Source: an uncultured Mycoplasmatota bacterium (GTDB lineage: Bacteria > Bacillota_I > Bacilli_A > Mycoplasmatales > Mycoplasmoidaceae). From it: a DNA stretch of 28,622 nucleotides. The number at the start of each line of letters is the position of its first letter. Position 1 is the first letter of the stretch. The notes under the pieces are model-generated. The model worked only from the letters and a program-made list of their open reading frames with translations. It made no database searches and was not told where the DNA came from. The stretch spans positions 1-28,622 of the forward strand of contig CATEWF010000007.1 of NCBI GenBank assembly GCA_949527715.1, in the 5' to 3' direction. A program made the translations under genes and the position numbers. Positions 1-8,010 of this stretch are shown here, in pieces.

Positions 1-21
1 GTTCGAGTCCGATAAGAATCT
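1..21 (+). tRNA. 3' end of a tRNA gene (truncated by window edge)
   Basis: The first bases match the tRNA T-arm. Base 1 is the last base of the 5' T-stem, TTCGAGT (2-8) is the T-loop, CCGAT (9-13) the 3' T-stem, AAGAATC (14-20) the 3' acceptor strand and T21 the discriminator base. No CCA is encoded; a T-rich stretch follows. The acceptor partner upstream should therefore read GATTCTT. The anticodon lies outside the window, so identity cannot be given. A U73 discriminator occurs in cysteine and some threonine tRNAs, which is only a hint. Confidence 0.75.
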
Positions 22-93
22 TTTTATTTCTCTTTCATTATTTCTTCTTGTTATTTTTAAGAAAGTGTTTATCTTTATCCTAATAAGATATAC

Positions 94-138
94 AATGGTG
101 TTAAGATGTTTTTATAGCATTTTGACACCATTTTTTTT
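94..138 (+). terminator. Intrinsic terminator after the tRNA
   Basis: AATGGTGT (94-101) pairs with ACACCATT (125-132), and eight T residues run on from the stem (131-138). The 23-base loop contains further weak pairing (GATG with CAT). It separates the tRNA transcript from the nadE operon promoter just downstream. Confidence 0.7.
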
Positions 139-140
139 AT

Positions 141-187
141 TTTTAACATAATAAATTTGTTTATTGTATGTTTTTATCGTATATTTG
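141..187 (+). promoter_or_regulatory. Three-part Bacteroidetes-type promoter of the nadE operon
   Basis: TTTTAAC (141-147), 8 bp, TTTG (156-159), 20 bp, TATATTTG (180-187). The TTTG/TAnnTTTG pair with this spacing is the known -33/-7 consensus of Bacteroidetes housekeeping promoters. The upstream TTTTAAC box recurs at the same distance in most promoters of this window. The first ATG lies 17 bp after the -7 box. Confidence 0.8.
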
Positions 188-204
188 CATAGAATATATG
201 TGTA

Positions 205-726
205 ATGCGTAATATGAATATATTAAATAACTTGTTGAATGAAATAGAAGAAAAAGAATTAAAAACGGCTGATAATATTATAGTCGCTCCATCTAACAAT
301 AAATGTAAAGCAAATACAATAAAAATTTTTCTTGCAGGTACTATTGATGACGGTAATTCGGAGAATTGGCAGAAAAAAATTTGTAAAGAATTCATAAATA
401 ATGAAAAGTTTTCAATCTTAAATCCAAGAAGAGATAAATGGGATAGTGATTTAGGTAGTAGTGAAGTTATACGACAAATTAAATGGGAACATCGAAGAAT
501 GGATGAAGCAGATTTCATTATTATGAATATATTACCAGAATCTAAATCACCAATAAGTTTAATGGAAATTGGTATGTATTGCCAAAGTAATAAATTGTTA
601 GTATTTTGTACTGATAAATTCTATAGATTTGAAAATGTTAAATGTGTATGTGAAAAATATAAAATTAAATTGATTGAAACCAATAAAATTGAAGATATTG
701 TTGAACAAATTTTAAAACTTAAATAA
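205..726 (+). CDS. Nucleoside 2-deoxyribosyltransferase-like protein
   Basis: This 173-residue protein resembles the nucleoside 2-deoxyribosyltransferase-like family (PF15891 type). About 38 poorly conserved residues come first. The core begins with IKIFLAGTID (residues 39-48), a strand and loop typical of the fold, followed by a W at 55 and NPRRDKWD (73-80). SPISLMEIG (115-123) carries the Glu (121) at the position of the catalytic nucleophile. Relatives cleave or transfer N-glycosidic bonds of nucleosides; the substrate here is unknown. It is the first gene after the promoter and ends two bases before nadE, so the pair are very probably co-translated and may share a nucleotide or NAD-related role (inference). 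An in-frame ATG at 214 is an alternative start. Confidence 0.72.
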   Translation: MRNMNILNNLLNEIEEKELKTADNIIVAPSNNKCKANTIKIFLAGTIDDGNSENWQKKICKEFINNEKFSILNPRRDKWDSDLGSSEVIRQIKWEHRRMDEADFIIMNILPESKSPISLMEIGMYCQSNKLLVFCTDKFYRFENVKCVCEKYKIKLIETNKIEDIVEQILKLK

Positions 727-728
727 AA

Positions 729-1580
729 ATGGATTATAAATTAATTTTTGATACCATTGTAGAAAATACTGTTCAGTATTTAATTGATAACAATATTAAA
801 GCAATGGTACTTGGTATTAGTGGAGGAATTGATAGTACTGTATGCGCAGCAATTTGTCGTGAAGTAAAGAGAAAAACTGGTATTCCATTAATAGGGCGCA
901 GTTTACGGATTAAGAATAAACATGACGAATATAGTGCTTCTGTTTTAGTTGGAAATGCATTTTGTGATGATTTTAAAGAAATTGATTTAAGTAATGGTTA
1001 TAATAATTTATATGATGCTATTACAATCAATGAATGTGGAGTTAATAAACAGACTTTAATTGCAGATGGAAATATACAAGCAAGACTTAGAATGATATAT
1101 CTTTATAATCTTGCTGGTATAAATAAAGGTTTGGTGATTGATACAGATAATTTATCTGAACATTATCTTGGTTTTTTTACAATAAATGGTGATGTTGGGG
1201 ATTTAAATCCGATTGGTAATTTATGGAAAACAGAAGTTTATGAACTTGCACATTATTTATCTGAGGTTTATAATTTTAATAACGATGTTGAGGCTTTTAT
1301 GGCAATGGAAGCATCAATAAAATTAACTCCTACTGATGGTCTTGGTATTAGTAATTCTGATTTAGAACAAATTGGTGCGAAGTCATATAATGATGTTGAT
1401 GATATTTTGAAAACTATCATTACAAAAGAAGGAAATATTAACATTTATTCTAATAAATTTAAACAACTTTCTGAAACATATGGTTTTGACGTATTAACTA
1501 AAATTGTTGATAGACACCTTAAAAGCCAATTTAAAAGAGTTAAATTACCGATTGTCGTTGATTATAAAAAAGACAAATAA
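729..1580 (+). CDS. nadE: NH3-dependent NAD+ synthase
   Basis: The protein has 283 residues, the length of the short ammonia-dependent NadE class; there is no glutaminase (CN-hydrolase) domain. The ATP pyrophosphatase P-loop SGGIDST is at residues 31-37. Further family blocks follow: the TDNLSEHYLGFFT region, GDVGDLNPIGNLWKTEVYELA, and a C-terminal segment rich in Lys/Arg. NadE adenylates nicotinic acid adenine dinucleotide and amidates it to NAD+. A phage copy would raise NAD+ in the infected cell or refill it after NADase-type defences act (inference). It starts two bases after the upstream gene and is followed one base later by the DUF1848 gene. The DUF1848 frame also opens earlier (1504), inside nadE, but that start is unlikely. 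Confidence 0.9.
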   Translation: MDYKLIFDTIVENTVQYLIDNNIKAMVLGISGGIDSTVCAAICREVKRKTGIPLIGRSLRIKNKHDEYSASVLVGNAFCDDFKEIDLSNGYNNLYDAITINECGVNKQTLIADGNIQARLRMIYLYNLAGINKGLVIDTDNLSEHYLGFFTINGDVGDLNPIGNLWKTEVYELAHYLSEVYNFNNDVEAFMAMEASIKLTPTDGLGISNSDLEQIGAKSYNDVDDILKTIITKEGNINIYSNKFKQLSETYGFDVLTKIVDRHLKSQFKRVKLPIVVDYKKDK

Positions 1581-1581
1581 A

Positions 1582-2331
1582 ATGAGTAAAATTAAATTAG
1601 ATAAAGACCAGTTAATAGGGATGACTGAAACAAGCGATCCAGCTTTTAATCTTGATATATTTGATAGACTTTATAATGGTAATATCATTATTACAAAGCA
1701 TTTGACGAATAAAGTTATTGAAAAACTTATCGAGAATAAAGATAAATGTATTGTTCATTGTGATTGTACTGGCATGGGTGGTACAAAAATAGAGCCATTT
1801 GTTCCATCTGTCGAACAGACATACAGTAAGTTCCAACAATTAATTGAGAATAGTTTTCCTATTGAACAAGTCGTTTTACGTATTGACCCTGTTGTCCCTA
1901 CTGATAAGGGGATAAATACTGTAAAACATGTTCTTGAGACATTTAAGAATAGTGGTATAAAGCGTGTACGTTTCTCTATTTTGGATATGTACAATCATGT
2001 TAAAGAGAGATTTAATAATGCAGGTTTCCCATTACCATATGAAACATTTCACGCACCTTATGAAATGAGGAAAAAAGTATATGATATGTTTAAAGAATAT
2101 GGTGAAAAATATGGATTTGATGTGGAGGTATGTGCTGAACATGGTTTTGAAAGTATTCCTTGTTTAAGCCAAAAAGATATTGATATTTTAAGTTTAACAG
2201 ATAAAATAACACTTATTGGTTCGGCTGAACAGAGAAAACATTGTTCTTGTCCGCAAAACAAAAGGCAGTTATGCTCATATTCAGTCGAGAATAAATGTAA
2301 ACATGGTTGTTTATATTGTTACATGAAATGA
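1582..2331 (+). CDS. DUF1848-like protein with C-terminal CX3CX2C iron-sulfur motif
   Basis: From the ATG at 1582 the protein has 249 residues. The frame is open back to an ATG at 1504, but that would overlap nadE by 77 bases, so the start one base after the nadE stop is preferred. The sequence resembles DUF1848 proteins: a TIM-barrel-like middle part (VVLRIDPVVP, then RVRFSILDMY) and a cysteine-rich end. The Cys residues are at about 221, 223, 231, 239, 243 and 246. The last three form CX3CX2C, the spacing used by radical SAM enzymes to hold a [4Fe-4S] cluster, here unusually at the extreme C terminus as is typical for DUF1848. The reaction is unknown. It lies in the nadE operon. Confidence 0.7.
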   Translation: MSKIKLDKDQLIGMTETSDPAFNLDIFDRLYNGNIIITKHLTNKVIEKLIENKDKCIVHCDCTGMGGTKIEPFVPSVEQTYSKFQQLIENSFPIEQVVLRIDPVVPTDKGINTVKHVLETFKNSGIKRVRFSILDMYNHVKERFNNAGFPLPYETFHAPYEMRKKVYDMFKEYGEKYGFDVEVCAEHGFESIPCLSQKDIDILSLTDKITLIGSAEQRKHCSCPQNKRQLCSYSVENKCKHGCLYCYMK

Positions 2332-2361
2332 TTAATGTTTTTTATAATATAGATTAATAAT

Positions 2362-3006
2362 ATGAAAAAAATAATGTTTAATGACCGATATGGGCTTACT
2401 GATGCCGTATTGGAAGGTCGTAAGACGGTAACAAGAAGAAAGTTAACATTAACATTGCATAAAGAGATAAATGATAAACTTGTTGAGGTTTTTCCATCTA
2501 AAATTTTTCTAGAAGATGAGAAGTGGAAATTTGTTTATGATGGAATGGTTTTTCATTTGCCAAAAGAAAATTATCCACTTTATAAAATAGGTGAAGTAAT
2601 TGCTATTGCCGAAAGGTATTGCGATGAATATGAAAAGATACAAGAAATGAAAAATGATAAACTTTATTCTTTAATTAAAGAAAAAGGTTGGAATAATAAA
2701 ATGTTTGTTAAAAGCGATTTAATGCCACATCATATTAAGATAACGAATATTAGAATTGAAAAATTGCAAGATATTTCTGATGAAGATTGCATTAAGGAAG
2801 GTGTAGAATTTCATCAAAAGCAATATGAGGAAAATGGTATTCGTGAATATTGTGTCTGTGGTTTGAAACATTGGAGAGCAATAGGATGTTATGCTTACAG
2901 TACACCAAAAGAAGCATTTTCAGTTTTAATTGATAAGATTTCTGGAAAAGGAACATGGAAAAATAATCCTTTTGTGTGGGTTTATGAATTTGAATTGGTA
3001 GATTAA
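2362..3006 (+). CDS. ASCH-domain protein
   Basis: The 214-residue protein has the hallmarks of phage-type ASCH proteins. VLEGRKTVTRR (16-26) is the conserved N-terminal motif, followed by LYKIGEVIAIAE near residue 74, then HHIKITNIRIEKLQDIS and the C-terminal NPFVWVYEFELV. ASCH folds resemble PUA domains and bind RNA or modified nucleosides; some members are N4-acetylcytidine amidohydrolases. The actual ligand is not visible. It sits 30 bases after the DUF1848 gene with no promoter between, so it probably ends the nadE operon. No strong terminator follows; the next promoter begins at 3023. Confidence 0.75.
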   Translation: MKKIMFNDRYGLTDAVLEGRKTVTRRKLTLTLHKEINDKLVEVFPSKIFLEDEKWKFVYDGMVFHLPKENYPLYKIGEVIAIAERYCDEYEKIQEMKNDKLYSLIKEKGWNNKMFVKSDLMPHHIKITNIRIEKLQDISDEDCIKEGVEFHQKQYEENGIREYCVCGLKHWRAIGCYAYSTPKEAFSVLIDKISGKGTWKNNPFVWVYEFELVD

Positions 3007-3022
3007 AAAAATATTTGATATA

Positions 3023-3069
3023 TTTTAACATAAAAAATTTGCCATTTATAAAATTAATCCTTATCTTTG
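3023..3069 (+). promoter_or_regulatory. Three-part promoter of the PspA-like operon
   Basis: TTTTAAC (3023-3029), 8 bp, TTTG (3038-3041), 20 bp, TATCTTTG (3062-3069) followed by C. The TTTG and TAnnTTTG boxes are the Bacteroidetes consensus. The next ATG is 27 bp downstream. Confidence 0.8.
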
Positions 3070-3096
3070 CAATGTCAAATTTAAAAAATATTATAT

Positions 3097-3324
3097 ATGA
3101 GTGAAACGATAAAATTTAATCCTTTTGATGAACTTGATGAAGAATGTTTAATGACATTTGAAGAGTTTAAGATTTCAGTAAAATACGATATATTTACTGA
3201 TGATGATGGTTATGGATACTATGCTACAAGTGATAAAGTATCTAATGTTTATATTAATTTTAGTGATGTTTTAAATAATACTGTTCCTGAATGGGTAACA
3301 CACGTATGTTGGTATAACAAGTAA
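3097..3324 (+). CDS. Small acidic protein of unknown function
   Basis: The 75-residue product is rich in Asp and Glu and in aromatic residues; no signal peptide or membrane segment is seen and I do not recognise a family. It is the first gene after a clear promoter and 16 bases before the coiled-coil gene, so it belongs to the operon containing the PspA-like protein. The strong promoter and tight spacing support a real gene. Size and charge would fit a small regulator or inhibitor, but nothing in the sequence proves this. Confidence 0.6.
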   Translation: MSETIKFNPFDELDEECLMTFEEFKISVKYDIFTDDDGYGYYATSDKVSNVYINFSDVLNNTVPEWVTHVCWYNK

Positions 3325-3340
3325 TTTTTATTTATAAATA

Positions 3341-3994
3341 ATGGCAAATAAATTTTTTAATGCAGTAAAATCTGCCTTTATCGTAACAGAAGAAGAAAAT
3401 ACACCTTCTATTAAAGAGGAAAAAGTCGTTACAACTAATGTTGGTGTTAATACGACAAATCGTAATGTAGCAACCTCGACATCATCAGTTGAGATTAATG
3501 AAAAAACCGTTAATTCAATTAATCAAGGGTTGTTGGATAAACTTTGTGAACGTCTTGAACAGGAAAATCTTCCAGGACCAGATTATATGGAGTTGAAAAC
3601 AGCAATGAATGATGAATTTATTGTTGAGGCTGTTCCTGATGAGAATAAACGTTTTGGAATTGCGTTTAAAACTTTGCAAGCGAGTTCTCCAAGTCTGACT
3701 AAACAATATGTCCTTGAAAGCATTGATAAATACGTTAAAATTCTAAAAAATTGGGAAAATGAAGCCCTTGTTGATGTAAATAAGAAACGTAGTGAAATTT
3801 CTGATAAGAAAAAAGAAATTGAAACATTGACACAGCAAATGAATGAACTTCTTAAAAGACGCAATGAACTTCAAACTGAAGTTAATAGTACTGAAGAGAA
3901 ATGTGCTAAAAACGAGAATGATATGAAGAATGCTGTTGGTTTTCTTGTGAGTAAATTAGAAGAAGATAAGAATAAAATTAATGTTGTACTTTAA
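3341..3994 (+). CDS. Coiled-coil protein, probable partner of the PspA-like protein
   Basis: The product has 217 residues and no membrane segment. Residues 1-60 are low complexity (Thr, Ser, Val, Asn). A globular part of about 80 residues follows (LLDKLCERLEQENLPGPDY to about residue 135), then a long heptad-rich coiled coil to the C terminus (about 140-210), full of Lys and Glu. I do not recognise a named family. It lies 14 bases before the membrane-anchored PspA-like gene, and the shared operon plus matching coiled coils suggest the two proteins assemble together (inference). Confidence 0.6.
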   Translation: MANKFFNAVKSAFIVTEEENTPSIKEEKVVTTNVGVNTTNRNVATSTSSVEINEKTVNSINQGLLDKLCERLEQENLPGPDYMELKTAMNDEFIVEAVPDENKRFGIAFKTLQASSPSLTKQYVLESIDKYVKILKNWENEALVDVNKKRSEISDKKKEIETLTQQMNELLKRRNELQTEVNSTEEKCAKNENDMKNAVGFLVSKLEEDKNKINVVL

Positions 3995-4008
3995 AATATA
4001 AAATAATA

Positions 4009-5067
4009 ATGAATGATTTGATTGAATATACTGATGATAGAAAAGTTCCCTTTTTCAAGAAACCTGGTAGTGTAACTGGAACAATTTTACTTGCAATTGG
4101 TGGCATTTTTGCCTTGATGCACATTAATCCAATTTTGGCATTTCTTAACTCACTTTTATCAAATACAATTACGTTTATCGGTTTGTGTATTGCTCTTGCT
4201 GCAATTGTCTATTGCATATTAGACCCTAAAATTCGTAAAATTATAAGTGAATTATATTTTATGCTTGTACGTAAAGTAATGGGACTTGTAGTTGAGATGG
4301 ATCCTATTGCAATTGTACAACATCATATTGAACGTATGAAAGAAAAAATACGTGAAATACAGAAAAATATGGGTTCACTTGACGGTTTGATTAAAGAATC
4401 CGAAAGACGTTTAAGTGAAAAGAAGAAGAAGATTGAACATGATGCCATTGCGTTGAAAAAGTGTTCTGAACAGAATAAATTGTCAGAAGCACAGGTTTAT
4501 GAACGTTCTGTTGTTCGTCTTGATGAAATTATTAAGCGACAAGAAAAAAGACTTGATGATGCACGTAAATGGTATAAAATTCTTGGTGATTTGAAATATG
4601 AAGCACAACTTACAGTAAAAGATACTGAAAATGAGGTAAGTGAACGTGTTGAAGAATGGAATATGATTAAGAAGCAGCATAAAGTATTTACTTCTGTAAT
4701 GGGTATTCTGCAAAATAATGACCAATTTAATACATTTACGATGGCTATGGACCATATGTCGTATGATATTACTCAAAAACTTGGTGAAATGGAATCCATT
4801 ATTAATGAGACGGGTAGTATTATGACAAAGATGGGTCTTGAAAATGAAATTACATCTGAAAAAGCATCCGCTTTAATGGAGAAATATGACCAATATGGTA
4901 TTGACGGACTTTTGGGTAAAGTAAATCCAAAAGCAATTGAAAATACAAAATCTCGTTTCATACCTGCAAGTGAACTTGAGATTATGGAATGTGAGAAAGT
5001 TAGTGAAAGACGGGTTGTTTCAAATAGTAGTCCAAAAGCAATTGAAAACAATTGGTTTGATAATTAA
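4009..5067 (+). CDS. Membrane-anchored PspA/ESCRT-III-like coiled-coil protein
   Basis: The 352-residue protein has two hydrophobic segments near the N terminus (about 22-50 and 54-71). A long helical region (about 98-265) then begins MDPIAIVQHHIERM, resembling the start of PspA/Vipp1 (IM30) proteins, where a helix leads into a long alpha-helical hairpin. Asp/Glu/Lys/Arg heptads dominate. The tail (about 300-352) is polar and contains a repeated PKAIEN motif. PspA proteins bind and repair stressed inner membranes; this version carries its own TM anchor, which ordinary PspA lacks. With flotillin and OmpA genes in the same window it suggests envelope protection or remodelling during infection. 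The similarity is by pattern, not by a search. Confidence 0.6.
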   Translation: MNDLIEYTDDRKVPFFKKPGSVTGTILLAIGGIFALMHINPILAFLNSLLSNTITFIGLCIALAAIVYCILDPKIRKIISELYFMLVRKVMGLVVEMDPIAIVQHHIERMKEKIREIQKNMGSLDGLIKESERRLSEKKKKIEHDAIALKKCSEQNKLSEAQVYERSVVRLDEIIKRQEKRLDDARKWYKILGDLKYEAQLTVKDTENEVSERVEEWNMIKKQHKVFTSVMGILQNNDQFNTFTMAMDHMSYDITQKLGEMESIINETGSIMTKMGLENEITSEKASALMEKYDQYGIDGLLGKVNPKAIENTKSRFIPASELEIMECEKVSERRVVSNSSPKAIENNWFDN

Positions 5068-5088
5068 TAGTTTTAATTTAAGAATTAT

Positions 5089-5400
5089 ATGCAAATAGAA
5101 ACTGTTTATAAAGTTTGCGGAAAATATTTTAACACTAAGGAAGAAGCCGAAAAATTTGAAAAGGAAATTCAAAATTATATAGATTTTAATATTGGAGATG
5201 AAGTCTATCTTAATTCTGAAAATGAGTTAGGTAAAATAGTAAAATCAAAGATAATTGATATTGAAATTTTTTATAGATGCGATGGTTCCCCCTATCCAAA
5301 ATATATAGTTAAAAATATGGGAGAATTTTATAGGGATGAACTTTTCAAAACCTTTGAGGATGTATGTACTTCTCTTAAAGAAAAAATGATAGTTTATTAA
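5089..5400 (+). CDS. Small protein of unknown function
   Basis: The 103-residue protein starts with YKVCGKYFNTKEEAEKFE, a short beta-hairpin-like opening and helix seen in many uncharacterised phage proteins. A segment with GDEVYLNSENELGKI then suggests a small SH3-like or KOW-like barrel (weak). It follows the PspA-like gene by 21 bases without a promoter and is probably the last gene of that operon. No membrane segment and no catalytic motif are visible. Confidence 0.55.
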   Translation: MQIETVYKVCGKYFNTKEEAEKFEKEIQNYIDFNIGDEVYLNSENELGKIVKSKIIDIEIFYRCDGSPYPKYIVKNMGEFYRDELFKTFEDVCTSLKEKMIVY

Positions 5401-5404
5401 CTGT

Positions 5405-5451
5405 GTTTAACGAAAAAGATTTGGATATATAAAAAATAGTTTATATCTTTG
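5405..5451 (+). promoter_or_regulatory. Three-part promoter of the DUF262 gene
   Basis: GTTTAAC (5405-5411, one mismatch to TTTTAAC), 8 bp, TTTG (5420-5423), 20 bp, TATCTTTG (5444-5451) then C. The ATG is 35 bp downstream of the -7 box. Confidence 0.8.
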
Positions 5452-5486
5452 CACATATTTAAAGAAATCATTTATAAATTGTAGAA

Positions 5487-6302
5487 ATGGGACGTATTAA
5501 AGAAAAATTGATAGAAGAAATGTTAAACAAACCAGTTTTAGTTGGTGAAATGGTTCGTGTTGATTCAAAGTATGTTATTAGTGCCAATACTGATAAAATA
5601 TGTAAAGTTATTGAAATATTAGATGATAATAGAGCAAGAGTCACATATAAAACTGATGAAGTAGGAAATGCTAATTCTATCATTAGCGATATAGTACCTA
5701 TTTCTGCGATAAAGAGAGATATTGATTATGTTGGTGTAAATCCTATCCCAGATAGATGTTGGCATGATGATATGATTAAATGTAACTATAATTTATATTG
5801 GGTACTTACATCTTTAAAATCACAATATAAAGACAATAAAGGAAATGAAATAGTAACATTTAATTTTAATCCTTATTTAATTGATAAAGAAGGGAATAAG
5901 GTCTATTACCAAAGAGATTTCTGTTGGTCTCTTAAAGATAAAAAAGATTTTATTGAATCTATATATAATCAAATGAATTGTGGTGTCATTGTTATAAAAT
6001 ATAATGATGATGACAAAATGTGTGAAGTCGGTGCGGAATATGATGTAATTGATGGAAAACAAAGATTAAAGACCTTAATTGAATTTTTTAATGATGAGTT
6101 TGAAGATAAAAATGGTTATTATTGGAGTGATTTTTCGAAAGTAGCGCAGAGAAGATTTTTATGTTTTAGTCCATTTACGGTCTATGAATTTAGAGAAAAT
6201 GTAACGGATGAAAGGATAAAAGAAGCCTTTTTGAATGTAAATTATATGGGTGTTGAGATGTCTAAAGAACATATTCAGTTTGTAAAATCAATAAAACTAT
6301 AA
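5487..6302 (+). CDS. DUF262 (ParB-fold) protein, stand-alone
   Basis: The protein has 271 residues. Residues 1-75 form an N-terminal part with alternating beta-strand patterns (VLVGEMVRVDSKYVI and KVIEILDDNRARVTY), possibly a small barrel. The rest matches DUF262: a tryptophan-rich entry, then YDVIDGKQRLKTL with the signature DGKQR at 189-193, and the closing block with FRENVTDERIKEAFLNVN. In GmrSD-type restriction systems DUF262 hydrolyses nucleotides and drives a separate DUF1524 HNH nuclease domain. No nuclease domain is present and the protein ends right after the DUF262 core. It may therefore be a regulator, a nicking or NTPase module, or a counter-defence decoy. It is transcribed alone from its own promoter. 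Confidence 0.7.
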   Translation: MGRIKEKLIEEMLNKPVLVGEMVRVDSKYVISANTDKICKVIEILDDNRARVTYKTDEVGNANSIISDIVPISAIKRDIDYVGVNPIPDRCWHDDMIKCNYNLYWVLTSLKSQYKDNKGNEIVTFNFNPYLIDKEGNKVYYQRDFCWSLKDKKDFIESIYNQMNCGVIVIKYNDDDKMCEVGAEYDVIDGKQRLKTLIEFFNDEFEDKNGYYWSDFSKVAQRRFLCFSPFTVYEFRENVTDERIKEAFLNVNYMGVEMSKEHIQFVKSIKL

Positions 6303-6315
6303 AAAATTAAACAAT

Positions 6316-6362
6316 TTTTAACAAAAAAGATTTGGAAGTTTCGAAAAAAGGTTGTAATTTTG
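6316..6362 (+). promoter_or_regulatory. Three-part promoter of the binding-protein/OmpA gene
   Basis: TTTTAAC (6316-6322), 8 bp, TTTG (6331-6334), 20 bp, TAATTTTG (6355-6362) then C. It leaves a 5' leader of about 45 bases before the ATG at 6416. Confidence 0.8.
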
Positions 6363-6415
6363 CAGCGTAATTAAGAAAACAAAGTATTAACAAAAAAATT
6401 AAATTAAAAAGTATT

Positions 6416-7990
6416 ATGGCAAAAGTAATGGTACGTGGTTGGGTTAAAGTGGCAGCAGTAGTCGCTATTGTAGCAATCGCAGTTTTTGGTATTTCAAAGT
6501 ATACTGGAAGTACAGAAAATGGAACTAAGAGTAGTAATCCTTTAAGTGGTTTGTTTAGTGGTGGTGCTGATAAAGACGTTATAACAGTCGGAACAAACAC
6601 ATATGCAGGTTTTATGCCTTTTATGTATCTAAATGGTGGTCTTGATCCTAACGAGAATAGTGTGATTTATAAAGATTATGGTATTAAGTTGAAGATAGTA
6701 GTACAGGATGATTTTCAAGCAGGACGTGCTGCTTTCCGCAATGGTGATATTGATATTATTTATTGTACGGCAGATGCTCTTCCTGTCGAAATGAGTGAAG
6801 GTTCAGAAATGAGTGATGCACGTTTGTTTAATATTTCAAACTGGTCACGTGGTGCTGATGCAATTGTTGTGAATAAGAATATTAAGACTGTTGGCGATTT
6901 GATTGGTAAAGTGGTTGCTTGTTCAGAAGGTACTGCTTCACATACACTTCTTCTAAATACTCTTGAAACTAATGGTATTGGTTATGATAGGGTAAATATG
7001 GGACAAGGTATTGATAAGAACAAAGTAAATATTAAGGTTGTTGGAAGTGGTCTTGATGCCGCAGCAATTTTTAAGGCTGGACAATGTGATGCCGCAGTTG
7101 TGTTTTCACCTGATGACCAAGATATCGTAGCATCTATTAATGGTTCGAAAGTTCTTGTTTCCACTAAACAAGCATCCAATATTATTTGCGACTGTCTTAT
7201 TGCAAAGCAGACTTATCTTGATGAGAATAAGGAAAATGTTCAGAAATTAATTTCGGCTCTGTTGTATGCAAATACTCTTATGAATACTGATGAAACAGCC
7301 GTTAAAGAGGCTGCAAAGGCATTTGCTAAGTCTTATGGAACTGACGAACAGTTTGCTATTGATGGAAGTAAGAATATTCATTATGTAACTCTTGGTGATG
7401 AAATTAATTTCTTCGGTCTAAATAGTGGCTATACAGGAATTAAGGGTGATGAACTTTATTCTAAAATGGCACGTACATATGAAGGTCTTGGTTTGTGTAA
7501 GCGACCTCTTGCATGGCGCAAGGTATCGAATTCTGATATTATCGAGAGTCTTATGAGTAATCCAGAAAGTATTAAGGGTGAACAATCAGCAGAAACGGTA
7601 AAGGTATTTACTGCTCCAACAAAAGAAACTGAAAACAAAGAAACTATCTCTAATAAGAAGATTACTATTGAGTATGCAACAAATAGTGATATTCTTGATA
7701 ATAATGCAAAATCACTTATTGATAGGGAATTTGTAAGTATTGCAAAGCAATTCGCAGGAGCACGTGTTAAGATTGTTGGAAATACCGATAATACAGGTAA
7801 TGCTGCTTATAATATTGAACTGTCAAAGCGAAGAGCACAGAGTGTTGCCAATTATTTGATTAAAGAGTATGGTTTTGACTCCAATCGTTTTATTATTGTT
7901 GGTAATGGTTCAAAGAAGGCAATTGAAGATGGGGTAAGTGGTGCAAATCAGCAATATCGTACAACTGATTTTCAATTGGTAAGTGAGTAA
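6416..7990 (+). CDS. ABC importer substrate-binding protein fused to an OmpA-like domain
   Basis: The 524-residue protein has three parts. Residues 10-28 are a hydrophobic segment without a lipobox Cys, so the protein is probably tethered in the inner membrane. Residues of about 55-345 form a periplasmic binding domain of the NMT1/TauA/NrtA type, starting DVITVGTNTYAGFMP; the block with TVGDLIGKVVACSEGTASH is typical. After a Thr/Glu/Lys linker, residues of about 416-524 are an OmpA-like domain: GNTDNTGNAAYN, LSKRRAQSVANYL and a late Arg in QQYRTTDFQLV, matching the Asp and Arg positions that hold peptidoglycan. The design would pin a solute receptor to the cell wall next to its permease. The permease and ATPase genes follow in a separate transcription unit. 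The substrate cannot be told. Confidence 0.8.
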   Translation: MAKVMVRGWVKVAAVVAIVAIAVFGISKYTGSTENGTKSSNPLSGLFSGGADKDVITVGTNTYAGFMPFMYLNGGLDPNENSVIYKDYGIKLKIVVQDDFQAGRAAFRNGDIDIIYCTADALPVEMSEGSEMSDARLFNISNWSRGADAIVVNKNIKTVGDLIGKVVACSEGTASHTLLLNTLETNGIGYDRVNMGQGIDKNKVNIKVVGSGLDAAAIFKAGQCDAAVVFSPDDQDIVASINGSKVLVSTKQASNIICDCLIAKQTYLDENKENVQKLISALLYANTLMNTDETAVKEAAKAFAKSYGTDEQFAIDGSKNIHYVTLGDEINFFGLNSGYTGIKGDELYSKMARTYEGLGLCKRPLAWRKVSNSDIIESLMSNPESIKGEQSAETVKVFTAPTKETENKETISNKKITIEYATNSDILDNNAKSLIDREFVSIAKQFAGARVKIVGNTDNTGNAAYNIELSKRRAQSVANYLIKEYGFDSNRFIIVGNGSKKAIEDGVSGANQQYRTTDFQLVSE

Positions 7991-8010
7991 CAATAACTAT
8001 TGAAGTACAT

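Noticed and set aside
174..518. Open frame on the minus strand opposite the first gene
   Set aside because: It is antisense to a recognised gene, has no promoter or family match and has the composition expected of a shadow frame.
1504..1581. Upstream start for the DUF1848-like gene inside nadE
   Set aside because: The frame is open to 1504, but this would overlap nadE by 77 bases; the ATG at 1582, one base after the nadE stop, fits the packing of this genome and the family N terminus.
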